Positions 8,145 through 15,031 of a stretch of 64,000 nucleotides of DNA are shown piece by piece (the first letter of the stretch is position 1; each line of letters opens with the position of its first letter). The notes beneath the pieces were generated by a model, which saw only the letters and a program-made list of their open reading frames with translations, was not told the origin of the DNA and ran no database searches. Origin of the DNA: Mesorhizobium loti CJ3sym. Its GTDB lineage: Bacteria; Pseudomonadota; Alphaproteobacteria; Rhizobiales; Rhizobiaceae. The stretch spans positions 62,001 to 126,000 of the forward strand of contig NZ_AXAL01000002.1 of assembly GCF_000472785.1 (NCBI RefSeq), written 5' to 3'. The position numbers and the translations under genes are program-made.

Positions 8145-8627
8145 CTACATCCGCACTTTACCGGTATCGCCAATGTCCGGCCTGATATCGCTGACTGCGG
8201 CTGCCAGCATTTTGACGTAGCTGACGACGGTGCCTGGGCTATCCCAGAACTGCGCGTCTTTCGCCGTCACCTTGAGCACGCGGATCGACGGATCGTCGGC
8301 GCTGTCCAACCAGGCTTTCGCCGGTGTCGACCACAATTCCTTGATCTTCGCGCGGTCATTGGAAACCTCCGCCACGCCGCTGACGGAGACATATTTCTGG
8401 CCACTGGAATCGGCAAAGGCCAAGGCGACATTCGGTTCAGCCTCGATCTCATCATCCTTGTGGCTGTCCGCGTCGGTCAGGAAATAGATGGTGTTCTCTT
8501 CGCGCACACTGTGCGCGGCCATGGGCCGTGAGCGAATGTCCTCGCCTTCGCGGGTGGCCAGCATGCAGAAGCCAATCTTGTCCATCAGCTTCCAGACGCG
8601 GTCGAGGTCTTTCTCTTCAATAGCCAT
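8145..8627 (-). CDS. Pyridoxamine 5'-phosphate oxidase-like general stress protein
   Basis: The 160-residue protein has the split-barrel FMN-binding fold of the general stress protein 26 group: CMLATREGEDIRSRPMAA, then TIYFLTDADSHKDDEIEAEP, PNVALAFADSSGQKYVSVSG and a C-terminal WDSPGTVVSYVKM motif. The start at 8627 is fixed by AGGAG eight bases upstream. It probably binds a flavin and acts in the cytoplasm under stress; no catalytic role is established for this subgroup. An EcfG-type promoter lies 32 bp upstream, consistent with stress induction. Confidence 0.88.
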   Translation of the reverse strand: MAIEEKDLDRVWKLMDKIGFCMLATREGEDIRSRPMAAHSVREENTIYFLTDADSHKDDEIEAEPNVALAFADSSGQKYVSVSGVAEVSNDRAKIKELWSTPAKAWLDSADDPSIRVLKVTAKDAQFWDSPGTVVSYVKMLAAAVSDIRPDIGDTGKVRM

Positions 8628-8658
8628 GAGTTGCTCCTTTCTCAAAGTTCAGGATCGC

Positions 8659-8683
8659 AACTCCGGCCGGTTGCCAAGGTTCC
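8659..8683 (-). promoter_or_regulatory. EcfG-type promoter (GGAAC-N16-AGTT) for the PPOX gene
   Basis: On the minus strand GGAAC (complement of 8679-8683), a 16-bp spacer and AGTT precede the PPOX start by 32 bp. One mismatch (A for C) separates it from the general-stress consensus. Confidence 0.6.
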
Positions 8684-8732
8684 GTGTCTTCGGTTGAAAA
8701 ATCCGAGAGGTTTCCCGGTGTTCCTATTGGAC

Positions 8733-8757
8733 GGAACTCCCGCAAGCCGTTCACGTT
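8733..8757 (+). promoter_or_regulatory. EcfG-type promoter (GGAAC-N16-CGTT) for mgtC
   Basis: GGAAC at 8733-8737, a 16-bp spacer and CGTT at 8754-8757 match the general-stress consensus exactly. Transcription would begin near 8764, which rules out the upstream ATG at 8684 and supports the TTG start at 8786. Confidence 0.7.
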
Positions 8758-8785
8758 ATGCGCTTTTCATACTCAAAGGAAAATC

Positions 8786-9313
8786 TTGGAACAGCTCGTC
8801 GAGGAATTCGGCCATCCCACCTACACCTCGTTTCCGGTCATCGCCGCGCGATTGTTGCTGGCGACGCTCTATGGTGCGGTCATCGGCTTCGAGCGCGAAT
8901 GGCGCAACCGCCCCGCCGGACTGCGTACGCATATTCTCGTCAGCGTGGCCGCCGCCACTTTCGGCATCCTGACAATCGAGATCATCCATGCGCCGATGTT
9001 CGCGCAGGGCTCGGTCAAGGTCGATCCGATCCGCGTGGTCGAAGCCGTGACCGCCGGCGTTGCCTTCCTGGCGGCCGGCTCGATCATGTTTTCGCGGGGC
9101 GAGGTGCATGGGCTGACGACAGGCGCCGGCATGTGGCTCGCCGGCGCGATCGGTGTCGCCTGTGGGCTCGGCCTGTGGCAGGTCGCCGGGCTCGGTACGC
9201 TGATCGTGCTTGTCGTGGCCGGCTTGCTGCATCGGCTCCAGCTCGGGACGGGCGTTGTGGCAGGGTCTGACAAGAAATCCGCTCCGGTGTCTGGCAAGCG
9301 GCCGCGCGAATAG
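8786..9313 (+). CDS. MgtC/SapB family inner-membrane protein
   Basis: The 175-residue product has the MgtC N-terminal domain: RLLLATLYGAVIGFEREWRN, RPAGLRTHILVSVAAATFG, and a third and fourth membrane helix around AVTAGVAFLAAGSIMF and GLTTGAGMWLAGAIGVACGLG. The TTG start at 8786 is preceded by AAAGGA and lies after the EcfG-type promoter. MgtC proteins act in adaptation to low magnesium and acid and can inhibit F1Fo ATP synthase; function here is by family. The C-terminal ACT-like domain of long MgtC forms is absent. Confidence 0.88.
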   Translation: MEQLVEEFGHPTYTSFPVIAARLLLATLYGAVIGFEREWRNRPAGLRTHILVSVAAATFGILTIEIIHAPMFAQGSVKVDPIRVVEAVTAGVAFLAAGSIMFSRGEVHGLTTGAGMWLAGAIGVACGLGLWQVAGLGTLIVLVVAGLLHRLQLGTGVVAGSDKKSAPVSGKRPRE

Positions 9314-9417
9314 AATCCATGCGATGGATTTTTGGTCGCCAACCTTTTTGGCAGGCAGGCGTTGTCCCTGCGAAGGGAAGGCCGCCGCCGGCGGCCGTAT
9401 AAGAAAAGGAGGCCGAG

Positions 9418-9711
9418 ATGAAACCTCTCGCCATCGCTTCGCTGATGCTGGCCCTGGCAGTGCCGGCAGCGGCACAGACGGATCCGCAGCAGAGCCCGGC
9501 CCAGCAGGCCGACAAATGCCGGATGCAGTCGGACCAAGGCGGCAAACAGCAGCCTGGCGGCGGCAATCTGACCGACAAGCTCAGCGATTGCGGCGGGGTG
9601 CTGAAACCGCCGGCCACCGGCGACCAGGGCATGGCCGCGCCGGCGCCCGACGAGGGCAAGACGCCGGTGATCAAGCCGGGTGAAGTGCCGGCTCAGCCGC
9701 CTGCCCAGTAG
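9418..9711 (+). CDS. Small secreted proline/glutamine-rich protein
   Basis: The 97-residue protein begins with a Sec signal peptide (MKPLAIASLMLALAVPAAAQ, cleavage after AAA near residue 19). The mature part is rich in Gln, Pro, Gly and Asp with two cysteines (DKCRMQ and SDCGGV) that may form one disulfide. An AAAAGGAGG ribosome-binding site precedes the start. It is probably disordered and periplasmic. It has the same style as the exported protein at 20880-21206. No function can be assigned. Confidence 0.75.
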   Translation: MKPLAIASLMLALAVPAAAQTDPQQSPAQQADKCRMQSDQGGKQQPGGGNLTDKLSDCGGVLKPPATGDQGMAAPAPDEGKTPVIKPGEVPAQPPAQ

Positions 9712-9734
9712 AAGTTAATAGAGATTAATTTGCC

Positions 9735-9759
9735 GGAACCTCTGCTTGTCGAGGACGTT
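9735..9759 (+). promoter_or_regulatory. EcfG-type promoter (GGAAC-N16-CGTT) for a 44-residue membrane protein
   Basis: GGAAC at 9735-9739, a 16-bp spacer and CGTT at 9756-9759 match the general-stress consensus exactly, 35 bp before the GTG start at 9795. Confidence 0.7.
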
Positions 9760-9794
9760 TCTGTCGGGACTTCGAATTCTGAAAGGACGGCACC

Positions 9795-9929
9795 GTGAGA
9801 GATATCGCCAGCACCGCCACGTTTCTCGCCTCGATCGCCATTGTCATCGTGCTGATGCTGATGGCCCCCAAGAATTTCGGCATCGGAAACGAAAGCCCGA
9901 TCGTCCATGGCGAGCAGCCGCCCCAATAA
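9795..9929 (+). CDS. Small single-span membrane protein (44 aa)
   Basis: A GTG start at 9795 is preceded by AAAGGA at good spacing and followed by 44 codons ending TAA at 9927-9929. The peptide has a hydrophobic helix (ATFLASIAIVIVLMLM, residues 8-23) and a short polar tail ending GEQPPQ. It sits between a perfect EcfG-type promoter and a strong terminator, so it is a complete transcription unit. Function unknown; small stress-induced membrane proteins often modulate larger membrane complexes. Confidence 0.7.
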   Translation: MRDIASTATFLASIAIVIVLMLMAPKNFGIGNESPIVHGEQPPQ

Positions 9930-9943
9930 TCGGCCGTCTCCGT

Positions 9944-9988
9944 AAAAAAAGAAGGGCAAGGCGCCACGCGCCTTGCCCTTCTTTTTTT
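9944..9988. terminator. Strong bidirectional intrinsic terminator
   Basis: A perfect 21-bp stem (9944-9964 with 9968-9988) around a three-base loop has runs of A on the left and T on the right. It serves both the small membrane-protein gene and the DUF982 pair that comes from the other strand. Confidence 0.9.
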
Positions 9989-10015
9989 TAGGTGGCGTCC
10001 ATGGCAATTGGAAAC

Positions 10016-10261
10016 TTAGCGAACCAACACGCCGGCATGATTGCAGAGGGCGGAGAAGGCTTCCTGTGCTTGGGCCGCGCCGCCATCGCCATTCAGCGCC
10101 GCTTCTATCTGCTCGCGCGCGGCCTGATAGAAGGGACCACGCTTTGCCTGCGGCCAATCGATCAAGATTTCGCTGGCATCCCTGAGCGTGGCGACGTCCC
10201 GGATCGTGTCCGAGCCGTGTGGTCTGATCCGTATTGGCGTCGACAGCATCAAATCGGCCAT
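10016..10261 (-). CDS. DUF982 domain protein (second of a tandem pair)
   Basis: The 81-residue product matches the rhizobial DUF982 pattern: TIRDVATLRDASEILIDWP, then KRGPFYQAAREQIEAAL and a final AFSALCNHAGVLV. There is no membrane segment. It begins 11 bases after the stop of another DUF982 gene on the same strand, so the two form an operon ended by the terminator at 9944-9988. DUF982 has no known function; family members are numerous in rhizobial genomes. Confidence 0.75.
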   Translation of the reverse strand: MADLMLSTPIRIRPHGSDTIRDVATLRDASEILIDWPQAKRGPFYQAAREQIEAALNGDGGAAQAQEAFSALCNHAGVLVR

Positions 10262-10272
10262 TCGCTTTCCCG

Positions 10273-10509
10273 CTATTGGAGGATGTGTGCTTCGCGTGCG
10301 GCGTCGATCATCGCCCGCATCGCCTTTCTCGGCGGCGTCCAGCCATCAAGCGCGTCGCGGCAGCAGCGCAGCGCCGCCCGGTATTGGCGGCCTTGGCCGG
10401 CCGGCCAGTCGCCGAGGCATTCCAGACCTTCCCAGGCGCTGCGCACGACGCGCTCGCGCTCGGCGGCGAATTTAAGGCGGACGGGGTGGGGAAACATCTT
10501 GTCGTTCAA
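10273..10509 (-). CDS. DUF982 domain protein (first of a tandem pair)
   Basis: The 78-residue product carries the same layout as its neighbour: VRSAWEGLECLGDWPAGQGR, YRAALRCCRDALDGW and a helical end AMRAMIDAAREAHIL. The N-terminus (FPHPVRLKFAAERERV) is a predicted strand. The two proteins are diverged paralogues rather than recent copies. An exact EcfG-type promoter lies 83 bp upstream, so the pair is probably stress-induced. Confidence 0.75.
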   Translation of the reverse strand: MNDKMFPHPVRLKFAAERERVVRSAWEGLECLGDWPAGQGRQYRAALRCCRDALDGWTPPRKAMRAMIDAAREAHILQ

Positions 10510-10591
10510 CGGTCGTCTCCGTAACGGATAGAGGTCGGCCCCTGAGCGAGCTGCCTGTTCGGGAGAACGGTGTACTGAAGGGCCGCCGGAT

Positions 10592-10616
10592 AACGTGGCC
10601 GATAGGGGAGGGTTCC
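10592..10616 (-). promoter_or_regulatory. EcfG-type promoter (GGAAC-N16-CGTT) for the DUF982 pair
   Basis: On the minus strand GGAAC (complement of 10612-10616), a 16-bp spacer and CGTT (complement of 10592-10595) match the general-stress consensus exactly. Confidence 0.7.
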
Positions 10617-10635
10617 GGGCCTAAAAGATGAATTT

Positions 10636-11088
10636 TCAATCGTGCGCGACGGCGTCCGACAAAGGTCTTGGCGCCGGCGGTTCGTCGTCCTTCATTGTCC
10701 CATCATGGGGCCGATCATGCTCGAACTGCTCGGTGCCGGGCAAGGCGTGCAGCCAGGTCTCACGCCGGCTGATCCACAATTCGTATTCGGGCTCAAGGTC
10801 GGTCGGCGCGACGTCGAGGCTGCCAAGCATGACCTCGACTTCGGTGTCATCGACCCAGGATACGCGGCCGCCGCAGGTCGGGCAGAAGCTGCGCGTGCCG
10901 TAGGTGGCGACTTCGCCCGATGCCTCGAAGGCGTCGCGCGGCCAGATGGCAAAGGCTGAGTAGGCGGAGCCACCGGCCTTGCGGCAATCCTTGCAATGGC
11001 ACAGCCCGACCCGTTTCGGCTGGCCGGTGACGACGAAGTGCACGCCGCCGCACAGGCAGCTGCCGGTCCTGCTTATGGTGTCGGACAT
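10636..11088 (-). CDS. GFA family glutathione-dependent formaldehyde-activating enzyme-like protein
   Basis: The 150-residue protein has the zinc-binding cysteine pattern of the GFA/CENP-V fold: GSCLCGGVHF, LCHCKDCRKAGGSAYSAF and RSFCPTCGGRVSW, giving seven or more candidate zinc ligands. The start at 11088 (MSDTISRTGSC) fits the family; the ribosome-binding site is weak. Gfa itself speeds formation of S-hydroxymethylglutathione, but most homologues are of unproven function. The C-terminal 25 residues are proline- and acid-rich. Confidence 0.88.
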   Translation of the reverse strand: MSDTISRTGSCLCGGVHFVVTGQPKRVGLCHCKDCRKAGGSAYSAFAIWPRDAFEASGEVATYGTRSFCPTCGGRVSWVDDTEVEVMLGSLDVAPTDLEPEYELWISRRETWLHALPGTEQFEHDRPHDGTMKDDEPPAPRPLSDAVAHD

Positions 11089-11166
11089 GATCGCGGCCCT
11101 CCGTTCTCGCCAGTCTGGCTTCGTCGGCATACCGACCAAATGGTTGGCGGTCGCCGACGCCGCCTT

Positions 11167-11346
11167 CTATCCGCGCGCGGCCATGTGATTGTCGAGCTTC
11201 TTGCGCGAGGGGCCGTAGCGCTTGATGATGGTCTGGGCTTCGCTCTGCGGGATGCCGTATTTGCGCGCGAACGCGGCAACCTCGTAGGTCTCCTCGCTCG
11301 AAACCAGCTTGCGGTCCTGTTTGGTCTTGGATTTGTCGTCGGGCAT
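11167..11346 (-). CDS. DUF3606-like small protein (59 aa)
   Basis: The minus strand from the ATG at 11346 reads MPDDKSKTKQDRKLVSSEE, then YEVAAFARKYGI and IIKRYGPSRKKLDNHM, ending TAG at 11167-11169. The MPDDKSK start and the helix pair YEV..FA.K.G are typical of rhizobial DUF3606 proteins. The GAGG of the preceding GAGGCCTGAC acts as ribosome-binding site. It is strongly charged, cytoplasmic and of unknown function; relatives are often stress-associated. Confidence 0.7.
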   Translation of the reverse strand: MPDDKSKTKQDRKLVSSEETYEVAAFARKYGIPQSEAQTIIKRYGPSRKKLDNHMAARG

Positions 11347-11489
11347 GTCAGGCCTCGCTTTCTGTCAGCCGCATGATCGCGCGGACACCGGTATATAGGA
11401 TGCCGCGGTCAGACATAACAGCGAGCGGCGCTGGTGGTTCCATGGCCGGCCGCGCAGGCCCGCCGGGCGGAAAGCCAAGAGCTGCCTGG

Positions 11490-11726
11490 TCAGGCCGAGG
11501 GATGGGCCGCGTCGGTGCCGTGATGGTCGGTGGCGCCGCACTCGGCGCAAGGCGCGCTGGCGCCGGGGCAGCCGCGCTGGTGCGTGCCGGCGGGACAGCA
11601 AAGGCCGTTGGAGCTTGTCCAGCGCGGGCATTGGAAAACCTGCCCGGTGCCGCCGCAGCCTTCGCACTCAAGGACCGATGACCGGACGAGATAGGATCTC
11701 GCCCCTAACTTAACGCTCGCGCCCAA
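11490..11726 (-). CDS. Putative cysteine-rich small protein
   Basis: This minus-strand frame encodes LECEGCGGTGQVFQCPRW, then CCPAGTHQRGCPGASAPCAEC and an end at GTDAAHPSA. CEGCGGTG resembles one DnaJ-type zinc-finger repeat and CAEC could supply further ligands. The only start I can offer is a TTG at 11726; there is no ATG upstream of the cysteines. Alternatively the gene has lost its start. The rest of the stretch 11347-11879 shows nothing else. Confidence 0.4.
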   Translation of the reverse strand: MGASVKLGARSYLVRSSVLECEGCGGTGQVFQCPRWTSSNGLCCPAGTHQRGCPGASAPCAECGATDHHGTDAAHPSA

Positions 11727-11879
11727 TTTTTTACCCTACCCAACACTGCACAAGACATGCCTGTGCATTAGCCCCAGCTAACAATACCACGATCTTGGTT
11801 ACGAACAAGTTTCATGATTTCGTGGCCACCAGGCTTCGAGAAAAGGTGATTGTGCCGCAACTGACGGTGGTTTGTGGCC

Positions 11880-12071
11880 TCAGGCCGGCTTCAGCCGCCT
11901 GGCGGCGAGATACATGAGCGCCGAGGCGGCCTGGCCGCGATCCCAGCCGGCGGCCTCGACCTTGTCGAGCAGGGCGTCGAGATGGGGGATCAGCATCTCC
12001 CTGCAGTCCTGTTCATAGGCGGCGCTCAGTGCCGGATGCTGCGGCGCGCCGATGGTCAAGGCCTTGGCCAT
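11880..12071 (-). CDS. Small hypothetical protein (63 aa)
   Basis: The product MAKALTIGAPQHPALSAAYE continues with helical EMLIPHLDALLDKVEAAGWD and ends ALMYLAARRLKPA. It is fully helical and cytoplasmic. A GGGGGAA ribosome-binding site precedes the start, and a TATAAT box lies on the minus strand about 35 bp upstream near 12110. I do not recognise the family. Nothing is seen in 12072-12206 beyond this promoter. Confidence 0.65.
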   Translation of the reverse strand: MAKALTIGAPQHPALSAAYEQDCREMLIPHLDALLDKVEAAGWDRGQAASALMYLAARRLKPA

Positions 12072-12206
12072 GTCCGATTCCCCCTGTGAGCGGGCGCCAT
12101 TATAACATCAGCCGGCAAACCGAAATAATCCGATTTCACTGGCGCGGAAGGAGCGCGCAGCGCCAACGATCCAGACCATGACCCGGAACCCGCGGTTCGG
12201 CAGGGA

Positions 12207-12575
12207 TCATGCTCTTGGTTCAAAAAGCTCGACGACGTTGCCGGACGGGTCTTCGCAAAGGATCTGGCGTCCGCCCGGGCCGTCGACAATCTCGTTGCGG
12301 AACCGCACGCCGGCCTCGCGCATCCGGGCGGCGAGCGCCGGCAGGTCCTGGACCTCCAGCACGATGCGGTTCCAGCCGCCTGGTTCGGGCGTGCGGCCAT
12401 CGGGCATCGGTCTCGCCGCCGACGCCATCGGGCCGGCAAGCCAGAACGTCAGGTCGTCGCGCTTCAGGATGGCCATCGCCGAACCGAACTGCTGCTGCAG
12501 CACGAAATCCAGATGCCTGGTGTAAAATGCTATCGCCAACTCGACATCGCTGACGAGATATCGGACCGTCGCCAT
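12207..12575 (-). CDS. VOC (glyoxalase/dioxygenase superfamily) protein
   Basis: The 122-residue protein has two beta-alpha-beta-beta-beta modules: RYLVSDVELAIAFYTRHLDF in the first and NRIVLEVQDLPALAARMREA in the second, ending in ILCEDPSGNVVELFEP. The last motif provides the conserved metal-ligand Glu of the superfamily. A GAGGAG ribosome-binding site precedes the ATG. Substrate is unknown; possibilities include lactoylglutathione-like thiol conjugates or antibiotic binding. Confidence 0.85.
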   Translation of the reverse strand: MATVRYLVSDVELAIAFYTRHLDFVLQQQFGSAMAILKRDDLTFWLAGPMASAARPMPDGRTPEPGGWNRIVLEVQDLPALAARMREAGVRFRNEIVDGPGGRQILCEDPSGNVVELFEPRA

Positions 12576-12802
12576 CCGCTAACTCTCCTCACAAACGGAT
12601 CAAGCACCCTTGGCGAGCAATAGCCTCCGGTGCAGGCCGCGGCAAGGTCGAGTTCCAGCACGGCGTCCTGTCCGCGAGCGCCAGACCCGTGCCGATATCC
12701 CGCGCGGCAGCGCTTGCGGACAAAAATCTCCGAGCCGGTGTCGGAACTGCACGGCGTCGCTCGTCCTTGGGTCGAAAGCCATCGCAAACCCTGGAGACAG
12801 TC

Positions 12803-13231
12803 ATGCCCTCGCAAATTACTCAATCGCCGTGGCAGACCGCGGCCGTTCTCGTCGCCCGCCTGATCTTTGCCGCCGTCTTCCTGATGGCGGTGACCTTCAA
12901 GGTCATGGGCATGGAGGCCACCGCCGGCTACATCGCCGCCGTCGGCTTTCCCTTCCCGCTGTTCCTCGCCTGGTGCGCGGCGATCCTGGAGGTGGCGCTG
13001 GTGCTGTGCTTCCTGAGCGGCGCCTTCTTCACCCAGGCGGCCCTGGTCGCGGCCGCCTATGTGCTGTTCCTGGCCTTTGCCTTCCACGGCCCCAGCCACT
13101 GGGCCGCCAACCAGGACGAGTTCGGCTTCTTCGTCGACCACTTTACCTTCCTGGCCGGATTGCTGTTCGCGGCGGTGCACGGCCCGGGAAGGGCGCTGGC
13201 AGTGAACCTGGGCTGGCCCGGCAGGGCTTGA
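12803..13231 (+). CDS. DoxX family membrane protein
   Basis: The 142-residue protein has four predicted membrane helices (AAVLVARLIFAAVFLMAV, FPLFLAWCAAILEVALVLCF, QAALVAAAYVLFLAFAF, FTFLAGLLFAAV) in the DoxX/DoxD arrangement. The start at 12803 has GGAGA upstream; the frame is open earlier to 12689 but that segment is not family-like. DoxX proteins are quinone-linked or terminal oxidase accessory membrane proteins; the role here is unclear. Confidence 0.82.
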   Translation: MPSQITQSPWQTAAVLVARLIFAAVFLMAVTFKVMGMEATAGYIAAVGFPFPLFLAWCAAILEVALVLCFLSGAFFTQAALVAAAYVLFLAFAFHGPSHWAANQDEFGFFVDHFTFLAGLLFAAVHGPGRALAVNLGWPGRA

Positions 13232-13251
13232 GGCGAGGCCGCAAGGCTGTC

Positions 13252-13848
13252 CTAGCGTGGCCTCAGCCAGTTGGCGAGCAGGGTCAATGGCCAGATCAAG
13301 AGATAGGCAAGCGACGCCTCGGTCGGTCGCCAGAAGGCGACGCCTACGCTGGCCAGTGAGCTCAGGCCGATGATCAGGGCCGGCCGCCAGCCGACCTCGT
13401 GGCCTTCGGCCTTGCCGTCGAGGAACAGGTCCGGGTGGGCCCTCAAGTGCAGGTCGCGCAGCACGGCGACAAGCTGGATGGCTGTGATGTTGATGGCGTA
13501 GACGATGTGCGATTGCACGAGTTCGTCATGCTCGCCGATCAGTGTGGTGGTGAACGGCACGACGCTGGTGACCAGAAGCCAGAGCACGACCAGCCGGAAC
13601 AGCCGCCCGTCGACATGCCCAACCTGGCGGAAGTCGATGACATCGCGCTGCCAGCACAGCGCCAGGATGAGGAAGGAGACCACCCAGGACACGATCTTCG
13701 GCCTGAGCTCGCCAAGCGCGCCGAACAGATTGCCATGGATGTCGTCGGGCAGCTTGAGCCCGAAGACGAGCAGCGTCATGGTGATGGCGAGGATGCCGTC
13801 GACCAGCGCGTCCAGGCGGTTGCGGGGGAGGTAGGATGGCCCTGGCAT
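13252..13848 (-). CDS. TMEM175-like (DUF1211) potassium channel family protein
   Basis: The 198-residue protein has the family opening RLDALVDGILAITMTLLVF, the counterpart of the R-x3-FSDG-x-A-I motif, and six predicted membrane helices in one six-helix unit as in bacterial TMEM175. The FSDG position reads LVDG here. Bacterial members conduct K+ through a hydrophobic pore. The start is uncertain: the ATG at 13848 is chosen over a TTG at 13878, neither with a good ribosome-binding site. It is convergent with the doxX gene, 20 bp apart. Confidence 0.78.
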   Translation of the reverse strand: MPGPSYLPRNRLDALVDGILAITMTLLVFGLKLPDDIHGNLFGALGELRPKIVSWVVSFLILALCWQRDVIDFRQVGHVDGRLFRLVVLWLLVTSVVPFTTTLIGEHDELVQSHIVYAINITAIQLVAVLRDLHLRAHPDLFLDGKAEGHEVGWRPALIIGLSSLASVGVAFWRPTEASLAYLLIWPLTLLANWLRPR

Positions 13849-13945
13849 CCGGCTGTTATAGGCGAAGGCGCGTGACAATGGATAGACGCGAAAACGCGCC
13901 GCGCGGGCAGGCCGGCGTCACAGGCGCGAAAGCTGCGTCCCGACC

Positions 13946-14251
13946 CTACAGCTGGTCGTTGTAGGGCTCCTTCATCTGGCCGACCATGCGCGCCAGTTTC
14001 GAGAAGGACGGCATGTCCGCCTCCGGCTGGCACTGGTTGGCGAGTTCCAGCAGCCGGATCGGGAAATTGACGGCGTCGCGGCTCGACGCCGACATGCCGC
14101 CGGACCGCTCCTCGCCGGTTTCGCCGGCCTCGGCCTTGCGCAAGGCGATGTCGATCTCCTGCGATGTCAGCACGCCCTTACGGACCAGGACATGGTTGAT
14201 CGATGCGACGGCCATCAGCAGGCCTTCGAGTTGCAGATTGGCGACGTTCAT
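13946..14251 (-). CDS. Conserved small hypothetical protein (101 aa)
   Basis: The product MNVANLQLEGLLMAVASINH is helical, with a middle QEIDIALRKAEA and a C-terminal FPIRLLELANQCQ. It has no signal peptide or membrane helix. A GAGGGAAAG ribosome-binding site fixes the start at 14251. It follows the DUF3309 gene on the same strand after 65 bp. The family is not recognised. Confidence 0.7.
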   Translation of the reverse strand: MNVANLQLEGLLMAVASINHVLVRKGVLTSQEIDIALRKAEAGETGEERSGGMSASSRDAVNFPIRLLELANQCQPEADMPSFSKLARMVGQMKEPYNDQL

Positions 14252-14316
14252 GGTGCTTTCCCTCGGTTGCTCTCTGATCAAACGCGCCAGCGGCGTTTCC
14301 GATCCGAAGCAGGGCC

Positions 14317-14478
14317 TCAGATCTTGTTGGTGAACAGCAGGACCAGCAGCACCAGCAGGATCGCCGCCACGATCGCGGCCGGCCGCCACGCCCAGCCGCG
14401 CGACCACGGCCAGATCGGCACCACGCCGACCAGGACCAGCATGATTGTGATGATGGTGAAGGCGCCGGGGACGGTCAT
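14317..14478 (-). CDS. DUF3309 family small membrane protein (53 aa)
   Basis: The product has two hydrophobic helices (TIITIMLVLVGVVPIWP and AAIVAAILLVLLVLLF) joined by PIWPWSRGWAWRP, which matches the DUF3309 signature (P-x-W-P-x-S-R-G-W). The start at 14478 has GGACAGAGG just upstream. DUF3309 proteins are tiny membrane proteins of unknown function, frequent in Rhizobiales. A second member is at 27889-28053. Confidence 0.75.
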   Translation of the reverse strand: MTVPGAFTIITIMLVLVGVVPIWPWSRGWAWRPAAIVAAILLVLLVLLFTNKI

Positions 14479-14519
14479 CCTCTGTCCAGATGTCGGGAGG
14501 CGGTTGACGGGGAAATAGC

Positions 14520-14789
14520 CTATTCCTGCGTCAGGCGCTCGCCATATTCGCGCCACAGCGACTTCACCTCCAGGCTGCCGAGGCGCGGGATCGAGGGGTC
14601 GCCGCAGACGATGGCGACGGCGCTGATATCATAGCTGGGATAGGCGTTGGCGACGAAGCGGATCGCTTCGCCGAGCGAGTGCACGCGGATCGCTGGATCG
14701 GCCTGGCCCTGGCCGGTGCTGCGCACACCGGAAACCGAGGCCGGAGCATGCCGCATCCTGAACACGGATGCCATGGCTGGTCTGTCCAT
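14520..14789 (-). CDS. Small hypothetical protein (89 aa)
   Basis: The product MDRPAMASVFRMRHAPASVS has an ordered C-terminal half: HSLGEAIRFVANAYPSYDI, then AIVCGDPSIPRLGSLEV. The start at 14789 is supported by GGGAGAGGACG directly upstream. It is cytoplasmic and not recognised. The C-terminal half could be a small alpha-beta domain. It is followed on the same strand by DUF3309 after 41 bp, so the two may be cotranscribed. Confidence 0.65.
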   Translation of the reverse strand: MDRPAMASVFRMRHAPASVSGVRSTGQGQADPAIRVHSLGEAIRFVANAYPSYDISAVAIVCGDPSIPRLGSLEVKSLWREYGERLTQE

Positions 14790-14916
14790 CGTCCTCTCCC
14801 AAAAAGGTCGTGACGGGAATCATTCCATGCGCGTTGGCTAATGATTTCACAGGTGGCGACTGATGAAAAGCCGGCTGGGCAAAGCGGGTTTCGGCGGCGA
14901 GGCGGCGACGATCCGG

Positions 14917-15004
14917 TTGTCCGGTGAGGGCAGTTGTGCTATGTTTTTGTCCATGGTGCTGATTTGCGCCGACGACCCGCCGCCACGGCGGGTTTTTGTT
15001 TTTT
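14917..15004 (+). ncRNA. Promoter-hairpin element, copy 1: candidate sRNA or leaderless mini-mRNA
   Basis: A sigma70-like promoter (TTGTCC 14917-14922, 17-bp spacer, TATGTT 14940-14945) places the start of transcription at or next to an ATG at 14953. About 50 nt later lies a terminator: CCCGCC 14976-14981, five-base loop, GGCGGG 14987-14992, then a T-rich run to 15004. The encoded peptide begins MVLICADDPPPRR, identical in copy 2 at 16018. The product is either a short regulatory RNA or a leaderless peptide. The rest of 14790-15031 holds nothing else I can support. Confidence 0.55.
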
Positions 15005-15031
15005 CTCCCTGCTTAAAGCGAGCTTTCCTGG

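Noticed and set aside
8684..8785. ATG at 8684 as the start of mgtC
   Set aside because: It lies upstream of an exact EcfG-type promoter, and the extra residues do not resemble MgtC. The TTG at 8786 has AAAGGA and family-like sequence.
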